Source: Chlorobiota bacterium
Lineage (GTDB): Bacteria; Bacteroidota; Bacteroidia; Bacteroidales; F082
DNA length: 64,000 nucleotides
Direction: 5' to 3'
Assembly (NCBI GenBank): GCA_030596395.1
Contig: JAUVKF010000003.1
Span: forward strand, 24,407 to 88,406
This document shows, piece by piece, positions 1-9,056 of this stretch. Both the position numbers and the translations under genes were made by a program. Within the stretch, counting starts at the first letter, position 1; each line of letters starts with the position of its first letter. The notes under the pieces are model-generated. The model saw nothing but the letters and a program-made list of their open reading frames with translations, was not told the origin of the DNA and did not search any database.

Positions 1-1
1 T

Positions 2-574
2 ATGGGACGAGATGGATTGAACGAGTTTGTAAAATATTTCTATCCGCAACTGAATAAAAAAGCTTTAATTATTGACGACCGTGGCAATGGTGGTGGCAAT
101 GTTTCACCCATGATCATCGAACGACTGAACCGTGAATTGACATTGTATGGTATGTCGCGCAACAACAGCATAAACACAAAACCCAGGCAAATGATGCTGG
201 GGCCCAAAGTCATGCTGATCGATAATTATTCGGCTTCTGATGGGGATCTTTTCCCATACCAGTTTAAGAAATTAAAAATGGGAACCGTAATAGGCGTAAG
301 AACCTGGGGTGGTGTAGTTGGCATCCGCGGATCACTTCCATTTATTGATGGGGGCGATTTACGAAGGCCAGAGTTTGCACCTTTCGATGAAAACGGAAAC
401 TGGGTAATTGAAGGTTATGGTGTGGATCCCGACATCAGGGTTGACAACGACCCGGCCAAAGAATATGCAGGCGAAGACCAGCAACTGAATAAAGCCATCG
501 AGATTATATTAGAACAACTTAAAGAATACAAGGGTTTACCGGATATCCCCGACTATCCTGATAAGTCAAAGTAA
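2..574 (+). CDS. Tricorn/S41-family peptidase, C-terminal part (5' truncated by window)
   Basis: This is the C-terminal 190 residues of a serine protease of the tricorn/S41 (tail-specific) type; the reading frame is open to the window edge, so the Met at position 2 is probably internal. The visible core contains the LIIDDRGNGGG strand-turn motif (about residues 22-32) and the NYSASDGDLFP segment (75-85), which in tricorn-core proteases carries the nucleophilic serine. It is followed by the GVRTWGG stretch typical of the substrate-binding region. These proteases usually have over 1000 residues with N-terminal beta-propellers and a PDZ domain, which must lie upstream of the window. They degrade oligopeptides in the periplasm or cytosol. 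The next gene is convergent. Confidence 0.85.
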   Translation: MGRDGLNEFVKYFYPQLNKKALIIDDRGNGGGNVSPMIIERLNRELTLYGMSRNNSINTKPRQMMLGPKVMLIDNYSASDGDLFPYQFKKLKMGTVIGVRTWGGVVGIRGSLPFIDGGDLRRPEFAPFDENGNWVIEGYGVDPDIRVDNDPAKEYAGEDQQLNKAIEIILEQLKEYKGLPDIPDYPDKSK

Positions 575-653
575 CAATTAAAATTACTTATTTACTTTTT
601 AAGAAAAACCAACTGAAAACATTTTGACAAAAAAAGTGTATTTGTTCTGATAA

Positions 654-1904
654 TTAAATAAGGTATTTCCAGTACAAATAAACCAAACTAAATATCACGA
701 AAAATACTATTCCCACCCAGGATAGAATTTTTAAAAACAGCCTGGGACGTGCTTCCACGGGCATATGCCTGTCGGTAACTACTCTGTAGTTAAGCCATGC
801 CAGGATAGGGGCTGTTAAAAATGACAGGGTGGTAGCTATTGTAACCATATACACCATTGTTTTAGCAGCAAAGGCAATAATGATTGATGTTCCTGCAATC
901 ATCAGAATCAACCAGGCTATGGTAAGCAGGTTTTTGTTTTTTACAGCATTCCATTTTGCAGGAAACAAGTGCTGATAAAGTGGGCTCAGCACCCTTGAGT
1001 AAGCATCCAAAACAGTGATTGTTGTGCTGAGCATGGTGGTGAATGCGGCAATTGAAATAACCCAGTACGCCCACTGCCCGATGCCGGTTGTGTACATGCT
1101 GATCAATTGCCCGGCGAAAGTAGTTCCATTTGAAGATAATTCCTGCCCGGTACCATACATGACCAATGCGCCGAGTGACAGAAATCCGATGGCAAGAATT
1201 GCCGTGCCGAAATAACCAACCCTGAATTCGTTTAAGGCATCTTTTAGCTTGGGAGTATAGCCAAGTTCTTTTGTTTTGGCCAGGTTCCAGACTGAAGACC
1301 ATACTGAAACATCAATTGGCGCCGGCATCCATCCCACAAAGGCTATCAGGAAAAATATATCCGCTGCTTTGGTCCACTGAAAAAGGATGAGGGATTCGGG
1401 AGTAACCTCTTTGTGAATTCCCAGCGCTGCACAAACAGCAACCACGGTAGAAACAGCAAGTAACACAATAATAAACTTGATCACCTTATCCAACAGGCTA
1501 TACTTTCCCCACATCAATACCACCATCGAAACAATCAAAATAATAATGCTTAAAGTAGTGATGTTAATATTGATTTTTAAGATATAGGCCAACAAGCCAA
1601 CGGTAACAACTGTTATGGCTGCCTGAATAATAAACATGGAAACAACAGTTAAAATGGCGAACAATCCAACAGCCCATTTGCCAACTTTTCGATAACCATC
1701 CACCAGGTTTGAACCTGTAGCTACAGCATATCTTGCACCAAATTCAAAAAACGGATACTTTAGAATATTGGCTAAAATTAAAATCCAGATCAGGTCAAAG
1801 TTGTACATCGCCCCCGCCCTTGTTGACTGCACAAGATGCGATACACCTACGGCTGCTCCTGCGTACAATAATCCCGGGCCAAGAATTTTCAGGAAACGGC
1901 TCAT
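654..1904 (-). CDS. Divergent Nramp-family (SLC11-like) membrane transporter
   Basis: Polytopic inner-membrane protein of 416 residues with about 11 hydrophobic segments and an Nramp-type fold. The N-terminus (KILGPGLLYAGAAVG) and the EFGARYAVATG segment near residue 54 match Nramp TM1 and TM3 surroundings. Canonical Nramp proteins bind Mn2+/Fe2+ through a DPGN motif in TM1 and a Met-Pro-His motif in TM6. Here TM1 reads AAVGVSHLVQS (17-27) and TM6 reads GWMPAPID (191-198), so the aspartate, asparagine and histidine ligands are replaced. The substrate is therefore uncertain and could be a different cation. It is the last gene of a minus-strand operon; its ATG overlaps the upstream stop by one base (TGATG), implying translational coupling. 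Confidence 0.8.
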   Translation of the reverse strand: MSRFLKILGPGLLYAGAAVGVSHLVQSTRAGAMYNFDLIWILILANILKYPFFEFGARYAVATGSNLVDGYRKVGKWAVGLFAILTVVSMFIIQAAITVVTVGLLAYILKININITTLSIIILIVSMVVLMWGKYSLLDKVIKFIIVLLAVSTVVAVCAALGIHKEVTPESLILFQWTKAADIFFLIAFVGWMPAPIDVSVWSSVWNLAKTKELGYTPKLKDALNEFRVGYFGTAILAIGFLSLGALVMYGTGQELSSNGTTFAGQLISMYTTGIGQWAYWVISIAAFTTMLSTTITVLDAYSRVLSPLYQHLFPAKWNAVKNKNLLTIAWLILMIAGTSIIIAFAAKTMVYMVTIATTLSFLTAPILAWLNYRVVTDRHMPVEARPRLFLKILSWVGIVFFVIFSLVYLYWKYLI

Positions 1905-4900
1905 CAGTTCTTTTCCATTTGCTTTCTTTCTTTTCTTTGTTCTTTGTTGTTAAAGCCCAAAGTTGAAAGCAATCCGCTTAATATACCTTTCCATGCAAAA
2001 TTAACAACCGCTTTCCTGGTGTCGCGTATGTTATAAACCTGTCCAATCCGCGGCTTTCTGGCAAATTTCGGGTTATTGGATTTTACAACTAAGTCGTTGA
2101 TCATGAAATTAATTAACGGGCTTAAGATCCCTTTGTTCAACTGCTCTTTTTTTCGATTGTACATGGCCAGCCTCAACTTCTTATAGCGGAATGTCAGCGC
2201 ACCTGTGGCAATACTATCATTACCTCGAATCAAAGGTATATCAACATTTCCCTTACCTTTAGTAATACCAATACCCAGGACGTTTTCAGTGATTGAGTTT
2301 AAGCTGCTCAGCCTAATGGTTTCCGTCTTTGCAGTCAGCCAAAATGATGTTGAATCAGGGTACAACGGGAAATATAATGATAAATTCATCTTTGATTCAC
2401 CCATTAATTTTGCATAAAGAAGCAATTTGAGCGTTGTTTCACGATCACCCGGTATAATCTGATTGCTTATGTTGTAAGCAGTAACATCAAAGGGGTTAAA
2501 AAATATACTTCCGGGTTGCTCGGATTTTTCTTCGTGGTGGATATATTTAAGATAGGAATTAATAAAGTGAACTGAATCAATTGTAAATTTCTGTTGAATC
2601 CCCATAAGTTGTTCACGCGGAAGCTCCTTATATATTCCTGGTTTCATCGGAAACCGTTTGTCCTTAAATATTTCTACCCTTAAATCATGAAAATCAACAC
2701 TTCCAATATGAATATGATCATGTATAAAAAGTTTTTCAACATTAAAGTTGTTAATATTGATTTTTCTGCTGAATAAATTGATCCTGCCCGTTTGATAGAC
2801 TGCTTTTTCAAAGAAAGCAATGCTGTCAAACCGAGGCACTACCCTGAACGAATCAATAGTGATCATATGTTTTGGAAAATCATAATGCAACCTTCCTGTT
2901 CTGATCTCATATAAACTATCTTTTGTAATCCTTGTCTTGCCCTTCAGGTCAACAATAATGTTACCAATCAGGTTAGGATTTGACATATTTATCATTGAAG
3001 TATCAATATCAATTTTATTTACAATAATCCCTATGCTATCAAACTGAATGGTATGGCTGGCAGTATCATCAAGCGTTTTATAATGGAAACTTATATCACC
3101 AAAATCTGCCGTATCCACACTCAGCTTTGTCATTACGTTTGTGAACTTTTTTAGCACCTCAAGATCTAAGCTGAAACCTGCTTTTGGAGCACCGGTGGAT
3201 TTGATTTTTGTCATACTCAGATCAATATCTGCAACAAATAACCTGTCTATATCTAATCTGCTCGGTAGCGATTCTTTCAAATAAACACCTGAAAAAGTTA
3301 TTAATGAAGACTTAAAGTCAGTACCGGAATCAGGAGCTTCAGTGGATGAGCCTTCTTTGCTACCTGGGTTTCCACCTTCAACTCCCTTTATTGTAAAAGC
3401 TCTTCGTCCTGAATCCAGGAAACCCTTCTCAATGCTCAGGTATTTACCTGAAACCGAATCACTGAAAGAAAACTCGTTAAAAGCAAAACCAATGTTTGCG
3501 ATCAGGTTGGTATCAGGTTGATCTGAAATATGATGCGAAAAGTTAAATCCTTTCAGGCTGAACACAGCATGCGATGAATCACCTGGTTTTTCAACATTAA
3601 AATGCAGTTTACTCATTACAATTGTATCGTAGCTAAACACAAGGTATTTCCTGAGGTTGATTTTTTCGGTGGTTCTTTCCTCAGGTGGTTGTTTTATAGC
3701 CGGAAACACCACGTCTGCATCAAGGTTATCAATTAATAAGGAATTAAGTGCGATACTGTCATGCTTTAGCAACAAACCATAATCAAGTCCCTTCACGTCA
3801 ATAAGTGGTAAGGAGAGTCGTTTAACTTTAAGTCTGTCAGGTGAGTCAATATTAGTGCTGATATTAAGCCCTTCTATTCTAAACTTAGAACGAAAAGCAT
3901 CCGATAAAACCGACTCTATTCCAATACTATGATCCGCAGCATCCAATTTCAAATTTGAAAATACAGCCCGCCAAAGCAGGTGATCAGTTAGCGATTGAAA
4001 TTGATCACCTTTCGATAACTGTATGTTCTTCAACAGTATATTATACCCGGTTGAAACTTTAAATTGTTCAGCATTATGGCTAATCACAGCATCCACATTT
4101 CCATTGATAATATCAATTTGATCTACTTTGACTGATATTGGAGCTGTCTTTTTCCGTTTATCAGGTTCTTTTCGGATGCTGTTATCCTCTGCTGAAATCA
4201 ATATATCACCATTAATTACAGGCTCATTTAGTTCGATTGATGCAAGATGTAGTTCGTTTTCAAAAACCAGGCGATCCAGTTCAAAATCAGTCAGGTTTAC
4301 TTTTCGCAGGCGAATTCGGCCATCACTTCCATGCGATTTCAATTTCAGGTCAATATCGTTAATCCACAGTTGTTTGGAATTATATCCCATCCCTCCTGTA
4401 ACTATGCTAATAGATTCTTTTTCAAAGTAGGTATCAACCTGGTCGTATCCAAAACTAATCTGGTCATACTTGATTTGATCGGTTTCCGACTCTGGTAGTT
4501 TCAGGCCGTCAAGTTCCAGATCAAAACCTGTTAAACCAATAAAAAAGTCATTTGCTTTATATACATTAATATTCCCATTGCTCAAAACGATTTTGTCCAG
4601 GATCAGATATCCGGGAAAAACTATTTTTTTGTTATCCGGTTTATTTTGAGATGGCTGTTGAGCCAGGTCAATATTCCCTTCAGGATTAGAAATGGTAATG
4701 CTCAGTCGTTGCTTTCTCCTTTTCTGCAGGTCGGACAATGAAACACCATTTATTTGCAATTTAGGGATGCTCAGATTGGTTTGTTGGAGAGACCCAGGTA
4801 TTGTGTCAACTGTCAGATTAACTCCAAACAACCTGAAATTGCTATTAAAGTCAGAATAAGACAAAAGGTCATAACTGACGGTAAGGTTAGGGATCAGCTT

Positions 4901-6064
4901 TTTTAGAGCAAACGAACCTGTATTTAGTGCAATGTCATCATAGCGAATATTCCAGAAGAGGTCATGAAACATACCGGAATCGATTTTGATACCGGTCATC
5001 AGGAAGTCGATTTCATCAGCAGATATAACCGTATCGGTAAAGTCTCTGACATCGTAATAATTAAAATCACTGATCGAAATAGTGTCAAGCCGGAAATCGT
5101 ACAGTACTTTCGCAAGTTCATCCAGCCCCTGTGATTTTTCTGTTTTCTTTTGTGATTTTGAGCTGTTATTAGTAAAATTGACAAATTCTCCATCAGCAAG
5201 AACAATAGATCCCAGGCTTAAATCTTCCAGTCCTCTTACTTCCTCCAGGCCAATATCGTGAAGTACGAGCCTTCCGGCTTTTATTGCAACACTACTTTGA
5301 TCAATATTTCGATTGGTGGGTTGCAACGAAGCGCCTCCGATGAAAAGATCACGATGATTCGAACTAAAAACAGCAGAATCGATATCAAGTGTATATCCCG
5401 ACTTAAGGTTCTTGTGCAGGTTTCGTAACCTAAACCTGAATTCATCCGAAAATAATATGCGATTTTGATTATCGCCTGAGTCGGGATGCGAATTAAAACC
5501 CTCCAGCATTATGGTGAAATCCACCAGTCCGGGATCAACATCCGGGCTGGTATATTCCGAGAGCATAATGGAACCATACTGAATTTCTATATCATCAATC
5601 CGGATTTTAATCCTGCTAAACATATCGGGGTTTTGATTCACAGCCTTGATGAGTTTTTCGGGATGGAAACTCGATTTACTTGCTGTTCCCAGCTCAGTAA
5701 ACCAGAACTCCGGTTTCTCTATTAGAAAGCGGTCGGCAATGATATTCCTGTCCGTGATCAGTGCCCAAATCTCCAACTTGTCAATCTCAATTTTTTTTAA
5801 AACGATTTTATCGACTTTGATGCTATTGGCCTCATTCATATACACATCAGATAAAATCAGTGCCGGCTTCGAGATAAAGATGAACCCGTCTTTCAGGTTT
5901 AATTGGCAGGATTCAAGGTTAAGCTCAACTTTCCCCCGCGATTTACCGGAAATGACTTTCTTTAAAACATAACTTAATATGCTATCATGAAAAATAAAAA
6001 CAAGTATGGAGAAAAGGATGAGGACCCCAAAAAAGTAAAGAAATATTTTAACAGCCTTTTTCAT
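1904..6064 (-). CDS. AsmA-like giant envelope protein (1386 aa)
   Basis: One N-terminal membrane anchor (about residues 7-28) is followed by a very long, beta-rich periplasmic region with recurring hydrophobic-polar strands of the type 'LxLDxIxIxNGNIxxY'. This is the pattern of AsmA/DUF748-like repeating beta-groove proteins. The C-terminal 120 residues (TGALTFRYKKLRLAMYN through the basic tail) resemble the conserved end of Bacteroidota AsmA-like proteins. Family members are thought to move phospholipids between membranes or influence outer-membrane assembly; that role is inferred here. The start overlaps the upstream nuclease gene by four bases (ATGA), and its stop overlaps the Nramp-like start, so all three are probably one transcript. 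No enzyme motif was seen. Confidence 0.7.
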   Translation of the reverse strand: MKKAVKIFLYFFGVLILFSILVFIFHDSILSYVLKKVISGKSRGKVELNLESCQLNLKDGFIFISKPALILSDVYMNEANSIKVDKIVLKKIEIDKLEIWALITDRNIIADRFLIEKPEFWFTELGTASKSSFHPEKLIKAVNQNPDMFSRIKIRIDDIEIQYGSIMLSEYTSPDVDPGLVDFTIMLEGFNSHPDSGDNQNRILFSDEFRFRLRNLHKNLKSGYTLDIDSAVFSSNHRDLFIGGASLQPTNRNIDQSSVAIKAGRLVLHDIGLEEVRGLEDLSLGSIVLADGEFVNFTNNSSKSQKKTEKSQGLDELAKVLYDFRLDTISISDFNYYDVRDFTDTVISADEIDFLMTGIKIDSGMFHDLFWNIRYDDIALNTGSFALKKLIPNLTVSYDLLSYSDFNSNFRLFGVNLTVDTIPGSLQQTNLSIPKLQINGVSLSDLQKRRKQRLSITISNPEGNIDLAQQPSQNKPDNKKIVFPGYLILDKIVLSNGNINVYKANDFFIGLTGFDLELDGLKLPESETDQIKYDQISFGYDQVDTYFEKESISIVTGGMGYNSKQLWINDIDLKLKSHGSDGRIRLRKVNLTDFELDRLVFENELHLASIELNEPVINGDILISAEDNSIRKEPDKRKKTAPISVKVDQIDIINGNVDAVISHNAEQFKVSTGYNILLKNIQLSKGDQFQSLTDHLLWRAVFSNLKLDAADHSIGIESVLSDAFRSKFRIEGLNISTNIDSPDRLKVKRLSLPLIDVKGLDYGLLLKHDSIALNSLLIDNLDADVVFPAIKQPPEERTTEKINLRKYLVFSYDTIVMSKLHFNVEKPGDSSHAVFSLKGFNFSHHISDQPDTNLIANIGFAFNEFSFSDSVSGKYLSIEKGFLDSGRRAFTIKGVEGGNPGSKEGSSTEAPDSGTDFKSSLITFSGVYLKESLPSRLDIDRLFVADIDLSMTKIKSTGAPKAGFSLDLEVLKKFTNVMTKLSVDTADFGDISFHYKTLDDTASHTIQFDSIGIIVNKIDIDTSMINMSNPNLIGNIIVDLKGKTRITKDSLYEIRTGRLHYDFPKHMITIDSFRVVPRFDSIAFFEKAVYQTGRINLFSRKININNFNVEKLFIHDHIHIGSVDFHDLRVEIFKDKRFPMKPGIYKELPREQLMGIQQKFTIDSVHFINSYLKYIHHEEKSEQPGSIFFNPFDVTAYNISNQIIPGDRETTLKLLLYAKLMGESKMNLSLYFPLYPDSTSFWLTAKTETIRLSSLNSITENVLGIGITKGKGNVDIPLIRGNDSIATGALTFRYKKLRLAMYNRKKEQLNKGILSPLINFMINDLVVKSNNPKFARKPRIGQVYNIRDTRKAVVNFAWKGILSGLLSTLGFNNKEQRKERKQMEKN

Positions 6065-7095
6065 CGGGAGTTGTTCTGGTAAATATCGACAAAAACAGGT
6101 AAGTGATCACTAAAACCTCCATGATAGGTATAACCGATATAAGTTCTGTTTAGTTTCATTCCCAGGTGTTTTTCATCCTGTTCCAATAAAAAAGTTCCAC
6201 TGAAAATATAAGCATGTTCATTTTCAATGTGCAGACCATTGCTGTTTTGAAGTAAAAATTCTGATACAATTACCTGGTCGAAAGTATTCCAGTCCGACCG
6301 GTATTTTAAGGTGCCTTCAACAGGAAAATCAGTAGGAACCTGGTCAAGATTTAGCAATTGGCATTGATCGTTTGGAGCAGTTAGAAACTGAATGCTTTCA
6401 TCTTCCGGATCATCGTTAAAGTCGCCCATGATCAGGATGTTAGGATTTTTCACAACACGACAAACAGAATCGGTTACTTGCTTTAATTTTTTTGATGCTA
6501 GTTTCCGTAACGGGTCAGTTTGAAGCAAACCGCCATAGCGCGAAGGCCAGTGATTGATAAACAGGTGGAGGGTGTCGGCAGCGATCAGGATTTTGGTGTA
6601 CAGGATATCCCGGGTTGTAAATGCTGAACCATCTTCCCTGTAAAGTCTGATCGGCTTAGAATATAATATCTCAACCTCGGCCGGATTATAAATCAGTCCG
6701 GCATCAATTCCCCGATGGTCAATTGATTCGAAATGGATCACCTGATAATTATCGTTCTTCAAAGGTGTGTTATCAACGAGGTCTTCCAGCACAAAACGGT
6801 TCTCCAACTCGGCAAAACCAACAATAGAAGGCGACTTCCACCCACCCAGGGCTGTGATTACTTTGTATATTTGGTTTCTTTTCAACTTATACCTTGAGAA
6901 GGTCCAATGACGGACACCATCCGGTGTAAACTCGTTGTAGGATGTGGTTGAGTCAACAAAAGGATCAAAATAGTTTTCAACATTATAAAACGCAATGCGG
7001 TAACTGCGGGCAGCATTTTCGTTATGTTCCTGAGGGAACAAGGTTATAGAGGTACACAGAACAAATAAAAGCAGAATTGATTTAATGGATATCAT
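6061..7095 (-). CDS. Secreted endonuclease/exonuclease/phosphatase (EEP) family protein
   Basis: Mg2+-dependent EEP-fold hydrolase, 344 residues from the preferred ATG at 7095, which begins a signal peptide (MISIKSILLLFVLCTS). The longer frame to 7140 places 15 polar residues before it. EEP motifs are visible in order: AFYNVENYFDP at the N-terminus, GFAELENR (metal-binding Glu), LFINHWPSR, GDFNDDPEDES (catalytic Asp/Asn) and the terminal SDHLPVFVDI (Asp-His). Members cleave nucleic acids or phosphoesters; the signal peptide suggests a periplasmic or extracellular substrate. It is the first gene of the operon with the AsmA-like and Nramp-like genes and lies back to back with the thioredoxin-like gene. 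A second EEP gene at 39.5 kb has no signal peptide. Confidence 0.88.
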   Translation of the reverse strand: MISIKSILLLFVLCTSITLFPQEHNENAARSYRIAFYNVENYFDPFVDSTTSYNEFTPDGVRHWTFSRYKLKRNQIYKVITALGGWKSPSIVGFAELENRFVLEDLVDNTPLKNDNYQVIHFESIDHRGIDAGLIYNPAEVEILYSKPIRLYREDGSAFTTRDILYTKILIAADTLHLFINHWPSRYGGLLQTDPLRKLASKKLKQVTDSVCRVVKNPNILIMGDFNDDPEDESIQFLTAPNDQCQLLNLDQVPTDFPVEGTLKYRSDWNTFDQVIVSEFLLQNSNGLHIENEHAYIFSGTFLLEQDEKHLGMKLNRTYIGYTYHGGFSDHLPVFVDIYQNNSR

Positions 7096-7148
7096 ATCAT
7101 TAATTGATGAAACAAGTTTAACAAATTTTTCAATATGCATTTTGTCCT

Positions 7149-7156
7149 TAGATTTG
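7149..7156 (+). promoter_or_regulatory. Candidate -7 box TAgaTTTG
   Basis: Matches the Bacteroidota primary sigma factor -7 element TAnnTTTG and lies 21 bases upstream of the start of the DUF4369/thioredoxin gene. No convincing TTTG -33 element was found at the usual spacing. Confidence 0.4.
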
Positions 7157-7177
7157 CACCCGATTTATTTTTGAAAC

Positions 7178-8587
7178 ATGAAGAACATTTTCATATCTAT
7201 TATCTTAATTCTCGGCATTTGGATACATGCGGGAGCGTCTGAAAAATACAATATCCGTATTAACATCCAGAATTGTCAGGATTCGGTACTGTTACTTACA
7301 ACTTATTATGGCGACAAGATATTGCTTGTTGATACGGCCTATGCTGATAAACCGGGATCTTTTTTATTTAAAGGCGATAGCTTACTTCCCGGTGGTATTT
7401 ATATGGCTGTAAGTGAGAAAAAGCTCAAGCTTTTTGAGTTTATCGTAAACGGGAAACAACAATTTAGCCTTAATACCGACACCATAGCTTATACATTGAA
7501 TATGAGGGTAAAAGGGTCGCCTGAGAATAAGTTGTTTTTTGGATACATGAAATATAATGAGGAGCAGTTCAGCAAAAGCCGATCCTTGGTTGATTCAATA
7601 AAAGGCGTTGAGGCGGGAACCCCTGAACACGAAAAATTAAAACACCAGATCGATTCGGTAAAACATTTGACTGTTGAATATAAATTAAACATAATCAACA
7701 CAAAATCCGAACTTTTTATCTCAAAGCTTTTTAATGCAATGCGTGATATTGAAATCCCTGACTCGGTCAAAAATTCAAGTGATGGCGCTGCAACATACAG
7801 GTATTACAAAGATCATTTTTGGGATTTTGTTGATTTGAGCGATGCACGCCTGTTACACACACCTTTGTTGAACAAAAAAGTTAACCAATACTTCAGCCAA
7901 CTTGTTATTCTACATCCCGATTCGGTAATTGCGGCCATTGACGAAGTTGTCAGTCTGGCCAGGCCATCAAAAGAGGTGGTTAGCTGGCTGGTATGGCATT
8001 TTGTTTCTGAGTATCAAAATCCTGATTATATGGGTTTTGATGTGGTGTTTATTCACATTGCAGATGAATATTTTCAGAAAGAAGAAATCCTCAATGCCAC
8101 AGCCTCGGTTACGCAGAATATTCTGGACCGGGCAAATAAGTTAAGGCCGCTGGTTCTGGGAAATCCTGCTCCCAATCTGATACTGATCGATACCACAGGT
8201 GATTTTAAGTCGTTTCACGTCATGAAAAATGATTATGTTATTTTGTTTTTCTGGGATTTCGACTGTGGGATCTGTAAAAATGAAATAGAAGAACTGAAAA
8301 ATATTGTGTTAAATAAGGATATCGACGTTGGCGTATTTGCCATCAATGTAAATGGCGACCTTAAAAAATGGAAATCAAGTATTATTGAACAAAACTTTAC
8401 ATGGATGAATGTGAATGCAACACAGAGTATAACAAACGATTACCACGACCTTTATGATGTTCAGGGTACACCTGCTCTTTTTATTCTTGACCCGGATCGT
8501 TATATAATTGCTAAACGGCTGAGTGCCAATCAGGTGCTTATGTTTCTTGATAACTATGAAAAAGGGATGAACTCTTCAAATGATTAA
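7178..8587 (+). CDS. DUF4369/DUF5106-type thioredoxin-like protein (TlpA-like)
   Basis: Secreted thiol-disulfide protein of 469 residues: signal peptide (1-20), an N-terminal beta-rich DUF4369-like domain (about 22-110), a helical middle region (about 115-320) and a C-terminal thioredoxin fold. The redox motif is Cys363-Gly-Ile-Cys366 in FFWDFDCGICKNEIEE, and the cis-proline loop is GTPALF near residue 429. The CGIC motif differs from the CxPC of most TlpA proteins, which may alter redox potential. Such proteins are numerous in Bacteroidota and likely reduce or isomerise periplasmic disulfides; no specific partner is visible. The next gene, VanZ-like, starts six bases after its stop and is probably co-transcribed. 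Confidence 0.85.
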   Translation: MKNIFISIILILGIWIHAGASEKYNIRINIQNCQDSVLLLTTYYGDKILLVDTAYADKPGSFLFKGDSLLPGGIYMAVSEKKLKLFEFIVNGKQQFSLNTDTIAYTLNMRVKGSPENKLFFGYMKYNEEQFSKSRSLVDSIKGVEAGTPEHEKLKHQIDSVKHLTVEYKLNIINTKSELFISKLFNAMRDIEIPDSVKNSSDGAATYRYYKDHFWDFVDLSDARLLHTPLLNKKVNQYFSQLVILHPDSVIAAIDEVVSLARPSKEVVSWLVWHFVSEYQNPDYMGFDVVFIHIADEYFQKEEILNATASVTQNILDRANKLRPLVLGNPAPNLILIDTTGDFKSFHVMKNDYVILFFWDFDCGICKNEIEELKNIVLNKDIDVGVFAINVNGDLKKWKSSIIEQNFTWMNVNATQSITNDYHDLYDVQGTPALFILDPDRYIIAKRLSANQVLMFLDNYEKGMNSSND

Positions 8588-8592
8588 CAACG

Positions 8593-8952
8593 ATGATCGG
8601 GCGAAAGTATTACATCATTTTTTTTCTCGTATGGTATTGCCTCATACTGGTTTTATCGGTAATCCCTGACAATTCACCCGATACGATTGAGATAATCAAC
8701 TATGAATGGAGGCTGGACTATCCGAAACATCTGATTGTTTTCCTGCCCCTGGGCTTTTCCCTGGTAAGAATCAAACCGGAAAGCAACACGTTATTTATTT
8801 TTATTGGACTGATTGTCGGTGCTTTACCCGAAATGATTCAATATTTCATTCCATATCGTACTTTTAATCCTCTGGATGTTGCTTCCAACATTTTGGGATT
8901 GCTTGCAGGCATGGGATTGTATTTTTTTATAAAAAGAAAAGTAAAAATCTGA
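8593..8952 (+). CDS. VanZ-like family membrane protein
   Basis: Small integral membrane protein of 119 residues with four hydrophobic segments. The layout is VanZ-like: a first helix ending in LSVIPDNSP, a charged DYPKH-hydrophobic segment (the conserved 'D..KH...F' motif of VanZ) and the EMIQYFIPYRTFNPLDVASNILG segment with conserved Glu, Gln, Arg, Asp and Asn. VanZ gives low-level teicoplanin resistance in enterococci; in Bacteroidota the homologues have no settled function. The gene follows the thioredoxin-like gene by five bases and is followed by a broken MOSC gene. Confidence 0.8.
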   Translation: MIGRKYYIIFFLVWYCLILVLSVIPDNSPDTIEIINYEWRLDYPKHLIVFLPLGFSLVRIKPESNTLFIFIGLIVGALPEMIQYFIPYRTFNPLDVASNILGLLAGMGLYFFIKRKVKI

Positions 8953-8960
8953 TACAATTC

Positions 8961-9056
8961 ATGAAGATCATTTCGACCAATATCGGACGCATACGCGAAG
9001 TGGACTGGCACGACAGAAAGATCACCACAGGTATGTTCAAGGAGCCGGTTGATTAA
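8961..9056 (+). pseudogene. Truncated MOSC-domain (YiiM-like) gene, N-terminal 31 residues only
   Basis: An ATG eight bases after the VanZ stop opens a 31-codon frame beginning MKIISTNIGRIREVDW and ending ITTGMFKEPVD before TAA. This resembles the N-terminal signature of YiiM/MOSC-domain sulfurtransferase-like proteins, which normally run over 200 residues (pattern: xSxNxGxxREVxWxGxxVxTGIFKxPV). The rest of the domain, including the MOSC cysteine, is missing; the frame ends where the convergent T9SS gene ends (four-base overlap). I read this as a gene cut by a deletion or insertion junction. A genuine 31-residue peptide is the less likely alternative. Confidence 0.65.
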
